Below are positions 1-9,382 of a stretch of 64,000 bases of DNA, piece after piece (within the stretch, counting starts at the first letter, position 1; each line of letters opens with the position of its first letter). The translations under genes were made by a program, and so were the position numbers. This stretch comes from Bradyrhizobiaceae bacterium PARB1 (GTDB lineage Bacteria; Pseudomonadota; Alphaproteobacteria; Rhizobiales; Xanthobacteraceae): the NCBI GenBank assembly GCA_002256345.1, contig NKIY01000002.1, positions 682,001 through 746,000 on the forward strand, written 5' to 3'. Below the pieces are notes generated by a model. The model did no database searches. It saw only the letters and a list, made by a program, of their open reading frames with translations, and was not told the DNA's origin.

Positions 1-84
1 GCCCGCAGCGGCGGCGACGCCCACCAGGAACACGACGGTTCCCGCGGCGAACAAGAACCCGAAAAACCGCACGAGCAGACGCAT
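1..84 (-). CDS. mrcA: Penicillin-binding protein 1A, N-terminal fragment (cut by window edge)
   Basis: The first 84 bases, read on the minus strand, give a 28-residue N-terminus starting MRLLVRFFGFLFAAG: a short basic stretch followed by one hydrophobic segment, as in the membrane anchor of bifunctional class A penicillin-binding proteins (transglycosylase plus transpeptidase). The gene lies 209 bases downstream of amiC on the same strand, and amiC followed by mrcA is the usual order in Bradyrhizobiaceae. The identification rests mostly on that neighbourhood because only the anchor is visible; any other membrane-anchored protein would look similar over 28 residues. Confidence 0.6.
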   Translation of the reverse strand, partial: MRLLVRFFGFLFAAGTVVFLVGVAAAAG

Positions 85-293
85 GTTGAGACGATCCGTT
101 TCAATCGCTGTGCGGCCATATAGCACAGATGGCAGCCGCCGGGGGCGAAAGTCAGCCAAAATCAATCGACTAGAGACGCCCACAGCCACCTGATGCGGTG
201 GCCGATTCTCCGGCCGTACAGCGGTTTTTATAGAATGTGCGCTGTGGCCAAACTAGGGCTCACGCGTTGAAAGCCCTGTCATTTCCATAATCT

Positions 294-1604
294 TCAATTG
301 CCGGCGCCAGCCGAGACCATGTGCTTGGCAAAATAGCTGTCGATCGACTTGGCGACCGCACCGACCGTCTTGGAACGCCAGTTCTCCGACATCAGCGACT
401 GCAGGTCGTCCTTGTTGGAGACATAGCCCAACTCGATCAACACCGACGGCACATCGGGCGCCTTCAACACCCGGAACCCTGCTGACTTCAGCGGATGCTT
501 GTGCATCCGGGTCGTGACCTTCATCTCGCCCACCACCAGGCGGGCGAAGCGACCCGAAAAGGTCCTGGTCTCACGCTGGGCGAGATCGATGAGGATGTCG
601 GCGACCTCCGTCGGCTCCTCCGTAAGGTTCACGCCGGCGATGGCATCGGCCTTGTTTTCCAGATCGGCCAGCCGCTGCGCCTCGGCATCCGACGCCTTGT
701 CGGACAGCGTATAAACCGTTGCCCCCTGAGCATCGCCCTCGCCTTTGGGCAAAGCGTCGGCATGGATCGAGACGAACAACGCTGCGCCCGCGCTACGTGC
801 CAGTTTCACACGGTCATCCAGCGCGATGAAGGTATCGTCGGAGCGCGTCATGACCACGCGGTATTTGCCGAGCTTCTCCAGACGCTCGCGCAATGCGAGG
901 CCAAAGCCGAGCACGATGCTCTTCTCGCTTTCGCCCCCTGCCTGGGTGCCGTTGTCGATGCCGCCATGGCCGGGATCGATCACCACCACCGGACGGCTAT
1001 CGGTTGCAGAGGCAGGACCCGCGTTCGCCACCACGGTGGTCGCCACCGGGGATGGTGTCACGGTGCCGGTAATCGCCGGCCGCAATTCCGGGCGGTTCTC
1101 CACTGCCAGCCCCTGCACGAAGGTCGTGCGGTCCACAGCTTCGAGCTCGATCACCATCCGCGCCGGCTGGCCGTTGGCGGGATCGAGCGCGGCGGCGCTC
1201 TTGATCTTCACGGGCTTTGTAAGGTCGAACACCATGCGCGAGCCGCCAGGCATCACCATGCCGTAACGGAACGCCTTGATCAGCCCGCGCGCGACCGTTC
1301 CTGCTCCGGGATCGAGATGGAACGCCACCTGCGGTATGTCGATGACAACGCGATACGGGTCCGCCAGCGTAAAGGCGCGCAGCGATACCTTGCGGTCGAG
1401 GTCGAGGATGAATCGGGTCTGCTTTTCGTCGCCGGCGATGCGGACATCGGAAGCAATGGGAAGCGACGCCTCGGCCGGCTTGTCTGCCACAGCCTCCGGC
1501 ACATCGCCCGGCGCAGCATAGGTAATTGAGCACCAGCCAAGCGCCAGCGTAGCACTCGCAAGCGCCATTCCCAGCAAAACGATATGGTTTGCGCGGCGGG
1601 TCAA
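294..1604 (-). CDS. amiC: N-acetylmuramoyl-L-alanine amidase (AmiC type)
   Basis: 436 residues. Periplasmic zinc amidase that removes the stem peptide from peptidoglycan during cell separation. A signal peptide (residues 1 to about 30, ending near TYAAPG) is followed by an AMIN domain at about 50-155 (septal/peptidoglycan targeting) and an Amidase_3 catalytic domain at about 205-425. Visible motifs are VVIDPGHGGIDNG with the first zinc histidine, the GGESEK segment, SIHADA, and IELGYVSN near the C-terminus with the catalytic glutamate. Length and order fit AmiC. It is read toward the penicillin-binding protein gene at the left edge, consistent with a small cell-wall operon. Confidence 0.93.
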   Translation of the reverse strand: MTRRANHIVLLGMALASATLALGWCSITYAAPGDVPEAVADKPAEASLPIASDVRIAGDEKQTRFILDLDRKVSLRAFTLADPYRVVIDIPQVAFHLDPGAGTVARGLIKAFRYGMVMPGGSRMVFDLTKPVKIKSAAALDPANGQPARMVIELEAVDRTTFVQGLAVENRPELRPAITGTVTPSPVATTVVANAGPASATDSRPVVVIDPGHGGIDNGTQAGGESEKSIVLGFGLALRERLEKLGKYRVVMTRSDDTFIALDDRVKLARSAGAALFVSIHADALPKGEGDAQGATVYTLSDKASDAEAQRLADLENKADAIAGVNLTEEPTEVADILIDLAQRETRTFSGRFARLVVGEMKVTTRMHKHPLKSAGFRVLKAPDVPSVLIELGYVSNKDDLQSLMSENWRSKTVGAVAKSIDSYFAKHMVSAGAGN

Positions 1605-2314
1605 GCGAATCTGGTGCCTCCGAAGCAGCCCATCCCTAGCCCATTAGAATCGCAGGGTTAACTTCGTCCTAATGACGCCTTTGCGAATTCCCCTGACTGT
1701 TGCAAGGCTGTGACGCTTCGCTTGCCAGCGGGGTTCATTCGACGTATGTACGAAGAGCTGACGGATTAACTCCCGGTTGTGTCGCGTTCAACCTCCCGGT
1801 GCAGCGTTCATCTCGCCGATCTCCATCGGAGACATGGACGTTTTTGATCTTCCCTCCAAGGCCAGCGCCGGGCGCGGTTTTCGGAGAGACGGTCCTGGCC
1901 CGAGCGGTGTCCGGTCCCTGATCTTTCTCGCTTACGGGGCGGTTTCAGACACGACATGACCGAAAACTCCGGCCTCTCTTATTGGCCGAGTTAGCGACAG
2001 CCGGCGCGCGCATTCGCGTGGTGCCGGACGTCAGCGCAGGCGGTGCCTTTGCCGCCCAAAAGTTTAGACGGGCCGACGCTTGATGCGCCAGACTGTGATG
2101 CCGACCGAGACCCGCTTGGGGACACCGATGCGAAGCTTACGCTTCGTGCGGTTTTCCACGCGGCTCTCCCGTTCGGCAACCTCGCAGTTGTCACGGCGCG
2201 ACGGTGAGCGCTTCGGCCTTCCCCTCACCCCAGAATCAGGTGGACCCTCGCGTCACCCGGCCGCGCCAGACGCGCTTGCCGCCACGCGTGCACTCCGCCG
2301 CCATGAGTCCTTCC
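1605..2314 (+). promoter_or_regulatory. Long intergenic leader upstream of RNase E
   Basis: About 710 bases separate the divergent amiC and rne starts and hold no convincing gene. The part nearest rne contains short hairpins, for example GCGAAGC-ttac-GCTTCGT at about 2130-2147. Long 5' untranslated regions are known to mediate RNase E autoregulation in enterobacteria, and such a role here is an inference by analogy. No clear sigma-70 promoter stood out. The upstream half must also hold the amiC promoter. Confidence 0.4.
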
Positions 2315-5300
2315 ATGCCAAACAAAATGTTGATCGATGCGACGCATCCCGAGGAGACCCGGGTCGTCGTGGTTCGCGGCAATCGCGTCGAGGAATTTGA
2401 TTTCGAGACCGCGCAGCGCAAACAGCTCCGCGGCAACATCTACCTCGCCAAGGTCACGCGCGTTGAGCCGTCGCTGCAGGCCGCCTTCATCGAATATGGC
2501 GGCAATCGTCACGGTTTCCTCGCCTTCAGCGAAATCCACCCTGATTACTACCAGATCCCAACCGCCGACCGTCTGGCGCTGATCGAGGCGGACGAGGCCG
2601 CCCATCGCGAGGCCGAGGAAGAAAACGAGAAGCGCTCGAACCGCCGCCGCTCGCGCCACCGTAATTCGCGCCGCCGCGATCGTGGCGAGCGCGTGCGTAG
2701 CCATGTGGTCGAGGGTGCCGCCGTCGATCCTACGCTGGCCGAACAGCCTCATGTGGAATTCGAAGGCTTCGTGCCGGCGCGCTTCGACGCGCCCGACCAT
2801 GTTGTCGCGTCCGAGACCGTGACGTCCGAGCCGGTCGCCGTCGCCGAAACTCAGATTGAGCAGCCTGCCGATGCCGCCGAGGCAGTGATCGCTGAGGTCC
2901 ATGAGACCGTCGCCATCGCGGCGCAGGACGAACCGGCTGAGCAGACGGCGGTTGCCGCAAGCGACGAACAGACCACTGACCTCCATGCTGACGAAGTCAC
3001 GGAGCACGACGAACACGCTCATGACATCCACGCCGATGGCGAGCATGCCGCCGAAGGCGACGATGCCGAGGACGATGAGGACGAAGACGAGGACGACGAG
3101 GAAGAATCCGAAGAGGATCAGGTCGAATCCGTCGGCGGCGACGATGTGCTGGAAGAAGTGCCGGAGCGCGCCTTCCGACCACGCCGCCAGTACAAGATCC
3201 AGGAAGTCATCAAGCGTCGCCAGGTGATGCTGGTGCAGGTGGTCAAGGAAGAGCGCGGCAACAAGGGCGCGGCTCTCACCACCTACCTCTCGCTCGCCGG
3301 CCGCTACGCCGTGCTGATGCCGAACACCGCGCGCGGTGGCGGTATCTCGCGCAAGATCACCTCGGCGCAGGATCGTTCGCGCCTGAAGGAAGTGGTCTCC
3401 GATCTCGATGTGCCGGAAGGCATGGGCATCATCCTGCGCACCGCCGGTGCCTCGCGCAGCAAGCCGGAGATCAAGCGCGACTTCGAATATCTGATCCGGA
3501 TGTGGGAAACCGTCCGCGACATGACGCTGAAATCGCAGGCCCCCACCCTCGTTTACGAGGAAGGCTCGCTGATCAAGCGTTCGCTGCGCGATCTCTACAA
3601 CAAGGAGATCGAAGAGATTCAGGTTGCCGGTGACGCCGGTTACCATGAAGCGCGCGACTTCATGCACATGCTGATGCCGAGCAACACCCGCGCGGTGAAG
3701 CTGTATCGCGACGGCCAGCCGCTGTTCTCACGCATGGGCGTGGAGAGCCAGCTCGATGCCATGTTCACGCCGACCGTGCAGCTCAGGTCCGGCGGCTATA
3801 TCGTCATCAACCAGACCGAAGCCCTCGTCTCCATCGACGTGAACTCGGGTCGTTCGACCCGCGAGCATCACATCGAGGACACAGCGCTGAAGACCAATCT
3901 CGAAGCGGCCGAGGAAGTCGCGCGTCAGCTCCGTCTGCGCGACCTCGCCGGCCTGATCGTGATCGATTTCATCGACATGGACGAGAAGCGCAACAACCGC
4001 GCGGTCGAGCGCAAGCTCAGCGACTGCCTGCGGCAGGATCGCGCCCGCATCCAGGTCGGTCGCATCTCGCATTTCGGCCTCTTGGAAATGTCGCGTCAGC
4101 GCATCCGCGCCAGCGTGCTCGAAAGCTCCACCGAGGTCTGCGCGCATTGCGGCGGCACCGGTCACGTTCGCTCGGTCTCCTCGGTCGCGCTGCAGCTGCT
4201 GCGCGGCGTCGAGGAAGTGCTCATGAAGGGCGCGACGCATAATCTCGTCGTCCGCACCCGCAGCGACGTTGCCCTCTATGTGCTGAATCACAAGCGCGGC
4301 CATCTGCGCGACCTCGAAGAGAGCTTCCAGGTTACGATTGCGGTTCTCGCTGACGCCCATGTCACCGGCCAACAGTCTTATGTGATCGACCGTGGCGAAC
4401 AGGTTCACACGCTGGAGGCCGCCAAGGCCCTGCTCGCAGCCCAGCTCGCCAATCTGCCGCCTGCGCCCGAGGAAGAGCCCTACGACGACGAAGAGCTGTT
4501 CGAGACGGAAGCCGAAGTCGAAACCGAAGAGACCGAAGGTCTCGGCGACGAGGAAGGCGCGTCCGAAGCCTCCGGCGATAGCGAAGGCAGCGATCGCAAG
4601 CGCCGCCGCCGCCGTCGTCGTCGCGGCCGTTCAGGTGAGGCCCGCGAAGGCCAGGACCGTGAAACCGGCGATGTCCAGGTCAGCGATACCCATGTGATGA
4701 CTGACGGCGCCATCGAGACCGCCGGCGAAACCATCGGCGACGAAGCCGAAGGCGACGACGACGAGGCTGATGACCAGCCGCGCGAAGCACGTGACGAACA
4801 GTCCGCCGATGGCGAACGTCGCCCACGCCGTCGCGGCCGTCGCGGTGGCCGCCGCCGCCGTGGCGGTGAGCGCCAAGAAGGCAATGAGGAAGGTCTTGCC
4901 GGCTCGATCGCCGACGAACTCACCGGGCCTCAGGAATCCGAAGCGAGCGAAGCTGTCGCCGATCTCGACGGCCGCAACAACGGCAGTCATGGCGACCAGC
5001 CAGGCCACGAAGCTCAACCGGTCGAAGCGCCGAAAACTGACCACGACTCGGTCCCGATGTTCGCGCCAGCCGAGCCTGCTCCGGCCGCGCCGGTTGCGGC
5101 AACTCCCGAGCCTGCGCTTGCGCAGGACGACGAGAAGCCGGCCCGCCGCCGCTCCACGGTGCGCGAAAAAGTCAGCTTCGGGACCTCCGCCCCGGCTCCC
5201 GTCGAGCCGGAAGCACCCGCGCCCGTCGCGATCGTCGAAGAGCCTGCTCCGGTGGCAGCACCGGTCGCACCTCCCGCTCCCGCACCGAGCACCGAGGCCC

Positions 5301-5350
5301 CGCGTAAGGCCGGCTGGTGGTCCCGTGCTTTCGGCGGCGGGAACAGCTGA
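2315..5350 (+). CDS. rne: Ribonuclease E
   Basis: 1011 residues from ATG 2315 (MPNKMLIDATHPEE), chosen because family members start at this motif; an in-frame reading extends upstream to 2204 but has no family resemblance. Endoribonuclease and scaffold of the RNA degradosome. The N-terminal S1 domain is interrupted by a ~200-residue acidic and Arg-rich low-complexity insertion (about residues 95-290), typical of alphaproteobacterial RNase E. The catalytic core carries SIDVNSG and the later IDFIDM acidic residues, and the zinc link is CAHCGGTG. The C-terminal third is a disordered scaffold with Glu-rich and poly-Arg blocks (RRRRRRRRG), followed by a Pro/Ala-rich tail. Confidence 0.96.
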   Translation: MPNKMLIDATHPEETRVVVVRGNRVEEFDFETAQRKQLRGNIYLAKVTRVEPSLQAAFIEYGGNRHGFLAFSEIHPDYYQIPTADRLALIEADEAAHREAEEENEKRSNRRRSRHRNSRRRDRGERVRSHVVEGAAVDPTLAEQPHVEFEGFVPARFDAPDHVVASETVTSEPVAVAETQIEQPADAAEAVIAEVHETVAIAAQDEPAEQTAVAASDEQTTDLHADEVTEHDEHAHDIHADGEHAAEGDDAEDDEDEDEDDEEESEEDQVESVGGDDVLEEVPERAFRPRRQYKIQEVIKRRQVMLVQVVKEERGNKGAALTTYLSLAGRYAVLMPNTARGGGISRKITSAQDRSRLKEVVSDLDVPEGMGIILRTAGASRSKPEIKRDFEYLIRMWETVRDMTLKSQAPTLVYEEGSLIKRSLRDLYNKEIEEIQVAGDAGYHEARDFMHMLMPSNTRAVKLYRDGQPLFSRMGVESQLDAMFTPTVQLRSGGYIVINQTEALVSIDVNSGRSTREHHIEDTALKTNLEAAEEVARQLRLRDLAGLIVIDFIDMDEKRNNRAVERKLSDCLRQDRARIQVGRISHFGLLEMSRQRIRASVLESSTEVCAHCGGTGHVRSVSSVALQLLRGVEEVLMKGATHNLVVRTRSDVALYVLNHKRGHLRDLEESFQVTIAVLADAHVTGQQSYVIDRGEQVHTLEAAKALLAAQLANLPPAPEEEPYDDEELFETEAEVETEETEGLGDEEGASEASGDSEGSDRKRRRRRRRRGRSGEAREGQDRETGDVQVSDTHVMTDGAIETAGETIGDEAEGDDDEADDQPREARDEQSADGERRPRRRGRRGGRRRRGGERQEGNEEGLAGSIADELTGPQESEASEAVADLDGRNNGSHGDQPGHEAQPVEAPKTDHDSVPMFAPAEPAPAAPVAATPEPALAQDDEKPARRRSTVREKVSFGTSAPAPVEPEAPAPVAIVEEPAPVAAPVAPPAPAPSTEAPRKAGWWSRAFGGGNS

Positions 5351-5376
5351 GCGCTGATCTGCTGTACGGAGAAATC

Positions 5377-5408
5377 AAAAGCCGCCCGGTCTCACCGGGC
5401 GGCTTTTT
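5377..5408. terminator. Bidirectional Rho-independent terminator between rne and the GlxA-type gene
   Basis: Stem GCCGCCCGGT / ACCGGGCGGC with a short loop at 5381-5403, flanked by AAAA on the left and TTTTT on the right, so it can serve rne on the plus strand and the convergent regulator on the minus strand. The T-run overlaps the TAA stop of the minus-strand gene. Confidence 0.88.
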
Positions 5409-6384
5409 ACTGAGTAGCTGAGGCTGCCATAGCAACGGCAGCCGCCGGACTGTTGAACGTCCGCCTATACTCAACCGGCGTGAGACCGACGATCCGCTTG
5501 AAGCTGCTACGGAACGTCACCGTCGACTGGAAACCGCAGGATATCGCGATATCGTCCGCGTAGGCGGTGCTTGCTTCCAGAAGCTCCTGCGCACGCCTAA
5601 TCCGGGCGTTCAACAGCCAACGCATCGGCGTGACGCCGACCTGTTCCTGAAAGTGACGCGCGAAACTACGTTCGCTCATCCGGGCACGGGCCGCGATCTG
5701 CCTGACGGTCAATGCCTCCGTCATGTGCGCCGCCATCCATTCGAGCAGCGGCGCGAGCGAGCCGACCGAACGCGGCGGATCGCGTCGAATGTACTGCGCC
5801 TGGCCGCCGTCGCGATCGACGGGGGTCACGGCGAGACGCGCGGCCTTCGCTGCGAACGCCTGCCCGAAATCGCGCCTGACGAGATGCAGGCACATATCCA
5901 GTCCCGCCGATGCCCCTGCTGACGTAATGATCTGTCCTTCATCGACATACAGGACGTTCGGATCGACGGTGACATCGGGGTATCGCCGCTGCAGCTCATC
6001 GGCGCACAGCCAGTGCGTGGTCGCTCGTCGCCCGTCCAGCAGCCCGGCCGCTGCCAGTACGAAGGCGCCCGAGCAGATCGACGCGATCCGGACACCACGA
6101 CGCGACGCCGCCTGCAGCAACCGAACAACGGCACGCGGCACCTCTACGGACACGTCCTCAATCCCCGGCACGATGATCGTATCCACGGAGCGGAGCGCAC
6201 TGAGCCCGAACGGAACGACGAGATTGAACGCCCTCGCCTCCACTATCTGCGCCTCGCCGCAGACCTTCACCTCGTAAAGCGGTCTGCCGCCCGCATCCAC
6301 AAGTCGGCCGAATACCTCACAGGCAATCGTCAGGTCGTAGGGGATCAATCGCTGCATCGCGATCACCCCGATCTTGTGAACCAT
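5407..6384 (-). CDS. GlxA-type transcriptional regulator (DJ-1/PfpI domain plus AraC HTH)
   Basis: 325 residues. Residues 1-190 form a DJ-1/PfpI (class I glutamine amidotransferase-like) domain with the nucleophile-elbow motif ASICSGAFVLAAAG. Residues about 220-318 are an AraC/XylS double helix-turn-helix ending in the signature DIAISCGFQSTVTFRSSFKR. The family regulates amine, carnitine or arginine catabolism or acts as general activators; the ligand here is unknown. It stands alone, convergent with rne and divergent from the small membrane protein genes at 6524. An internal Met at residue 10 is an alternative start. Confidence 0.88.
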   Translation of the reverse strand: MVHKIGVIAMQRLIPYDLTIACEVFGRLVDAGGRPLYEVKVCGEAQIVEARAFNLVVPFGLSALRSVDTIIVPGIEDVSVEVPRAVVRLLQAASRRGVRIASICSGAFVLAAAGLLDGRRATTHWLCADELQRRYPDVTVDPNVLYVDEGQIITSAGASAGLDMCLHLVRRDFGQAFAAKAARLAVTPVDRDGGQAQYIRRDPPRSVGSLAPLLEWMAAHMTEALTVRQIAARARMSERSFARHFQEQVGVTPMRWLLNARIRRAQELLEASTAYADDIAISCGFQSTVTFRSSFKRIVGLTPVEYRRTFNSPAAAVAMAASATQ

Positions 6385-6523
6385 ACCCCTAGCCCTTCGC
6401 TCCGCTATTCACCTCGGACTCCATATTGGCAGAAATCGATCAAAGATAGGCCGAACTGCCACTCTCGCCGAACCATTTGCCGGCCTATGAAGCGGTTGAC
6501 GCATCGAGACCGAAGGACAGGCC

Positions 6524-6862
6524 TTGGAAACGGAACGAGACATCGAGGCGGCACTGCTGCGCCGTCTGCAAGTGGCGGCGATCGTCGAGGCCAGCACCTT
6601 GCTGTTGCTGTTCTGCCTAGCTGTCCCGTTGAAGCATGTCTGGGGATGGCCGCTCGGCGTCAAGGTGATCGGTCCGGTGCACGGCCTCGCCTTCACCGGC
6701 TATGCGGTGGCGCTGCTGCAATCCATCGGCGCCGGCATGTGGCGCCGCGGCGAGATCGGATGGCTGGCGCTGTCCGCCTTTGTGCCCTTTGCCGGTTTTC
6801 GCACCTGGATGTTTTTCGCACGGCGCGCCGCGGCGCTCGATACTCATCGGCTGGAGCGCTGA
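6524..6862 (+). CDS. DUF3817 family integral membrane protein
   Basis: 112 residues, start at ATG 6524 (METERDIEAALLRRLQ). After a cytoplasmic amphipathic start there are three hydrophobic segments (about 22-42, 50-70, 78-98), with the VIGPVHGLAFTGY sequence typical of DUF3817 proteins. The family's function is unknown; it is common in Actinobacteria and Alphaproteobacteria. The stop lies two bases before the GTG start of the next membrane protein, so the two are almost certainly cotranscribed. Confidence 0.8.
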   Translation: METERDIEAALLRRLQVAAIVEASTLLLLFCLAVPLKHVWGWPLGVKVIGPVHGLAFTGYAVALLQSIGAGMWRRGEIGWLALSAFVPFAGFRTWMFFARRAAALDTHRLER

Positions 6863-6864
6863 CA

Positions 6865-7272
6865 GTGGGCGACATCTATTTGTGGCTGAAAGCCGTTCAT
6901 GTCGCAGCGGCACTGATCTTTGGCAGCGGCGTGATCGTGACATCGCTGCTGCTATCGATCCTGCCGGCTATGCCACATCAAACCCAGCGGATCGCAGCGG
7001 CGTTCCGGCGATACGATCAGCGCGTCACCGTGCCGGCGATGCTCGCCGTGTGGGCTCTGGGGCTCACGCTTGCGACCACCGGTTCTTGGTTCGGGAGTTT
7101 CTGGGTCAATGCGAAGCTGGGCCTTGTCGTCTTGATCTCCGGACTTCACGGCTATCAGTCCGGCCAACTCCACAAGATCGCAGCGGGTGCCAGCGGCGAG
7201 ATACGATCGACATTTCCCTTGGTGATCGCCGTCATCATCGCCATCGCCTGTTTCGCGGTTCTCAAGCCGTAG
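6865..7272 (+). CDS. CopD-like four-helix membrane protein
   Basis: 135 residues from GTG 6865 (reading MGDIYLWLKAVHVAAAL), chosen because it directly follows the stop of the preceding gene. Four transmembrane helices; the N-terminal LKAVHVAAALIFGSG resembles the His-containing first helix of CopD/HemJ-type and DUF2269-type proteins, which bind heme or copper. Substrate and function are not evident. It pairs with the DUF3817 gene in a two-gene operon ending in a strong terminator at 7288. Confidence 0.65.
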   Translation: MGDIYLWLKAVHVAAALIFGSGVIVTSLLLSILPAMPHQTQRIAAAFRRYDQRVTVPAMLAVWALGLTLATTGSWFGSFWVNAKLGLVVLISGLHGYQSGQLHKIAAGASGEIRSTFPLVIAVIIAIACFAVLKP

Positions 7273-7284
7273 GGCGGATACCAA

Positions 7285-7314
7285 AAAGCCGCCCGGCACC
7301 ACCGGGCGGCTTTT
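7285..7314. terminator. Rho-independent terminator
   Basis: Stem GCCGCCCGG (7288-7296) with CCGGGCGGC (7302-7310), A-rich on the left and TTTT on the right. It sits between the convergent membrane protein gene and dctA and can serve both. Its stem is nearly the same as that of the terminator after rne. Confidence 0.85.
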
Positions 7315-7332
7315 CCGCTACAGGCCGCTAAC

Positions 7333-8670
7333 TCAGCCCGTCGTTACCGCAGTCTCGACGTCCGACGGATCGATATCCTTGTTCAGGTTCGCGTGCATCG
7401 TGTCCTTATCGAGCTCGCCCTCCCACCACGACACGAACACAGCGGCGATGCCGTTGCCGGTGATATTGGTGAGCGCGCGAACCTCGCTCATGAACTTGTC
7501 GATGGAGAACACGATCGCCATGCCCGGCACGAGACGCGGATCGACCACCGCGAGCGTCGCCGCCAGCGTGATGAAGCCGGCGCCGGTGACGCCCGAAGCG
7601 CCCTTCGAGGTCAGCATCGCCACGATCAGGATGGTAATCTGCTGGCCGAAGGAGAGCTCGACGCCGAGTGCCTGGGCGATGAACAGGGTCGCCAGTGTCA
7701 TGTAGATATTGGTGCCGTCGAGATTGAACGAATAGCCGGTCGGGACCACGAGGCCGACCACCGACTTCGAACAGCCAAGACGCTGCAGCTTCTCCATCAA
7801 CTGCGGCAGCGCGCTTTCCGACGACGAGGTGCCGAGCACGATCAGCAGCTCATCCTTGATGTAGCGGATGAACTTGAAAATGCTGAAGCCGACAATGCGC
7901 GCGATGATGCCGAGCACGACGACGACGAACAGCAGCGCGGTCCCGTAGAACAGCAGGATCAGGCTGAACAGATTGGTCAGCGCGGCCGGGCCGAATTTGC
8001 CGATCGTATAGGCCATCGCGCCGAAGGCACCGATCGGCGCCGCCTTCATGACGATGGCGATCACGCCGAACACCGCATGCGACGTATCGTCGATGATATC
8101 GCGCAGCTTGTGGCCGCGCTCGCCGAGCGCCATCAGCGCAAAGCCGAACAGGATCGCGAACAGCAGCACCTGCAGGATATCACCCTTCGCGAAGGCGCCG
8201 ACGACGCTGTCGGGAATGATGTTGAGCACGAAGTCCACTGACTTCTGCGCCTCCGCCTGCTTCACGTAACCGGCGACGGCTGCGTTGGCACCATCGACTT
8301 TGGCGGCAAGGCCATGGCCGACCTGGAAGACGTTGCCCATGATCAGGCCGAGGATCAGCGCGAAGGTCGAGACGATCTCGAAATAGACCAGCGCCTTGAT
8401 GCCGACGCGACCGACCTTCTTGGCGTCTTGAATATGGGCGATGCCGGAGACCACGGTGCAAAAGATGATCGGCGCGATCACCATCTTGATCAGCTTGATG
8501 AAGCCGTCGCCCAGCGCCTTGATCCAGTCATTGGTGGCGAACTTCGGCTCGAGCCACCCGACCAGCACGCCGATGACGATGGCGATCAGCACCTGAATAT
8601 AGAGGACCTTGTACCAGGGCTTCTTCGCCTCTGAGGCGCCCGCATGGGGCGCCGCGGTAGTCACCGACAT
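7333..8670 (-). CDS. dctA: C4-dicarboxylate:H+/Na+ symporter DctA
   Basis: 445 residues, the usual DctA length. Inner-membrane symporter of the DAACS family taking up succinate, fumarate and malate. The signature serine-rich reentrant loop reads [17 protein letters not shown] and the substrate-binding helix [18 protein letters not shown]; the C-terminal helix contains ALTNITGNG. Eight transmembrane segments plus two hairpins fit the fold. It is monocistronic between a terminator and the bioY pair; no DctB/DctD regulators are adjacent, so sigma-54 control cannot be judged here. Confidence 0.94.
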   Translation of the reverse strand: MSVTTAAPHAGASEAKKPWYKVLYIQVLIAIVIGVLVGWLEPKFATNDWIKALGDGFIKLIKMVIAPIIFCTVVSGIAHIQDAKKVGRVGIKALVYFEIVSTFALILGLIMGNVFQVGHGLAAKVDGANAAVAGYVKQAEAQKSVDFVLNIIPDSVVGAFAKGDILQVLLFAILFGFALMALGERGHKLRDIIDDTSHAVFGVIAIVMKAAPIGAFGAMAYTIGKFGPAALTNLFSLILLFYGTALLFVVVVLGIIARIVGFSIFKFIRYIKDELLIVLGTSSSESALPQLMEKLQRLGCSKSVVGLVVPTGYSFNLDGTNIYMTLATLFIAQALGVELSFGQQITILIVAMLTSKGASGVTGAGFITLAATLAVVDPRLVPGMAIVFSIDKFMSEVRALTNITGNGIAAVFVSWWEGELDKDTMHANLNKDIDPSDVETAVTTG

Positions 8671-8790
8671 TGAACGTTGTCTCCCAGTTCATCAAAAAAC
8701 TGGGGGTCCTTACACGCAATAATGTCGCACCCGCAACCCGCAGAACGGAATTTAATATCCAAAAAGGCGAGACATTGGTCGAATACTCGC

Positions 8791-9381
8791 CTAGTTGCTG
8801 CGACGGGCCGCCGCACCATATGCGAGCGGAATGAGGAGCGCGCCGATCGCATTCTTCAGCAGCGCACCGACCAGGAACGGTGTCACGCCGACGATCAGGG
8901 CCTTGCCGACGCCGAGCCCCACGCCGAACGCCAGCCACGCCCATCCCATTGAAAGAATGACGAAATGTCCGATGGCCATGGCGACAAACAGCCAACCGAC
9001 CGAGCGGTCCCAACCGCGCTCCGCCAGCCAGCCGGTAATGAAGGCCGCAACGACAAAGCCGAACAGAAAGCCCGCAGTCGCCCCAAACAGCGGCTTCAGG
9101 CCTCCGGTCGGGCCGGCGAAGATCGGCAATCCGCCAGCACCCGCAACGAGATAGAGGATGAGCGTCGCCGTCCCCAGCCGCCAGCCATAGGCGGCGCCGA
9201 TCATCAGCACCACCAGCGTCTGCAGCGTCATCGGCACGAAGGGCAGTTGCAGGTTCACCTTGGCGGAAACGGCCAGCAGCACCACGCCGGCGACCGCCAG
9301 AATGACCGCGCGCCGCAAGGCGGCCGCTGGTTTGCCGCTGGAGGGCCACAAGACCGCAGCGATCGGCGACTGCAGGCTCAT
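8791..9381 (-). CDS. bioY: Biotin transporter BioY (S component)
   Basis: 196 residues from ATG 9381 (MSLQSPIAAVLWPSSG). Membrane substrate-binding component for biotin, working alone or with an energy-coupling factor module, which is not seen here. Six hydrophobic segments; family motifs are LQLPFVPMTLQTLVVL and AGPTGG. A longer open reading upstream is not used because it would run into the aminotransferase gene; the chosen start lies one base after that gene's stop, indicating translational coupling. Biotin uptake fits the biotin carboxylase genes elsewhere in the window but is not linked to them. Confidence 0.92.
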   Translation of the reverse strand: MSLQSPIAAVLWPSSGKPAAALRRAVILAVAGVVLLAVSAKVNLQLPFVPMTLQTLVVLMIGAAYGWRLGTATLILYLVAGAGGLPIFAGPTGGLKPLFGATAGFLFGFVVAAFITGWLAERGWDRSVGWLFVAMAIGHFVILSMGWAWLAFGVGLGVGKALIVGVTPFLVGALLKNAIGALLIPLAYGAAARRSN

Positions 9382-9382
9382 G

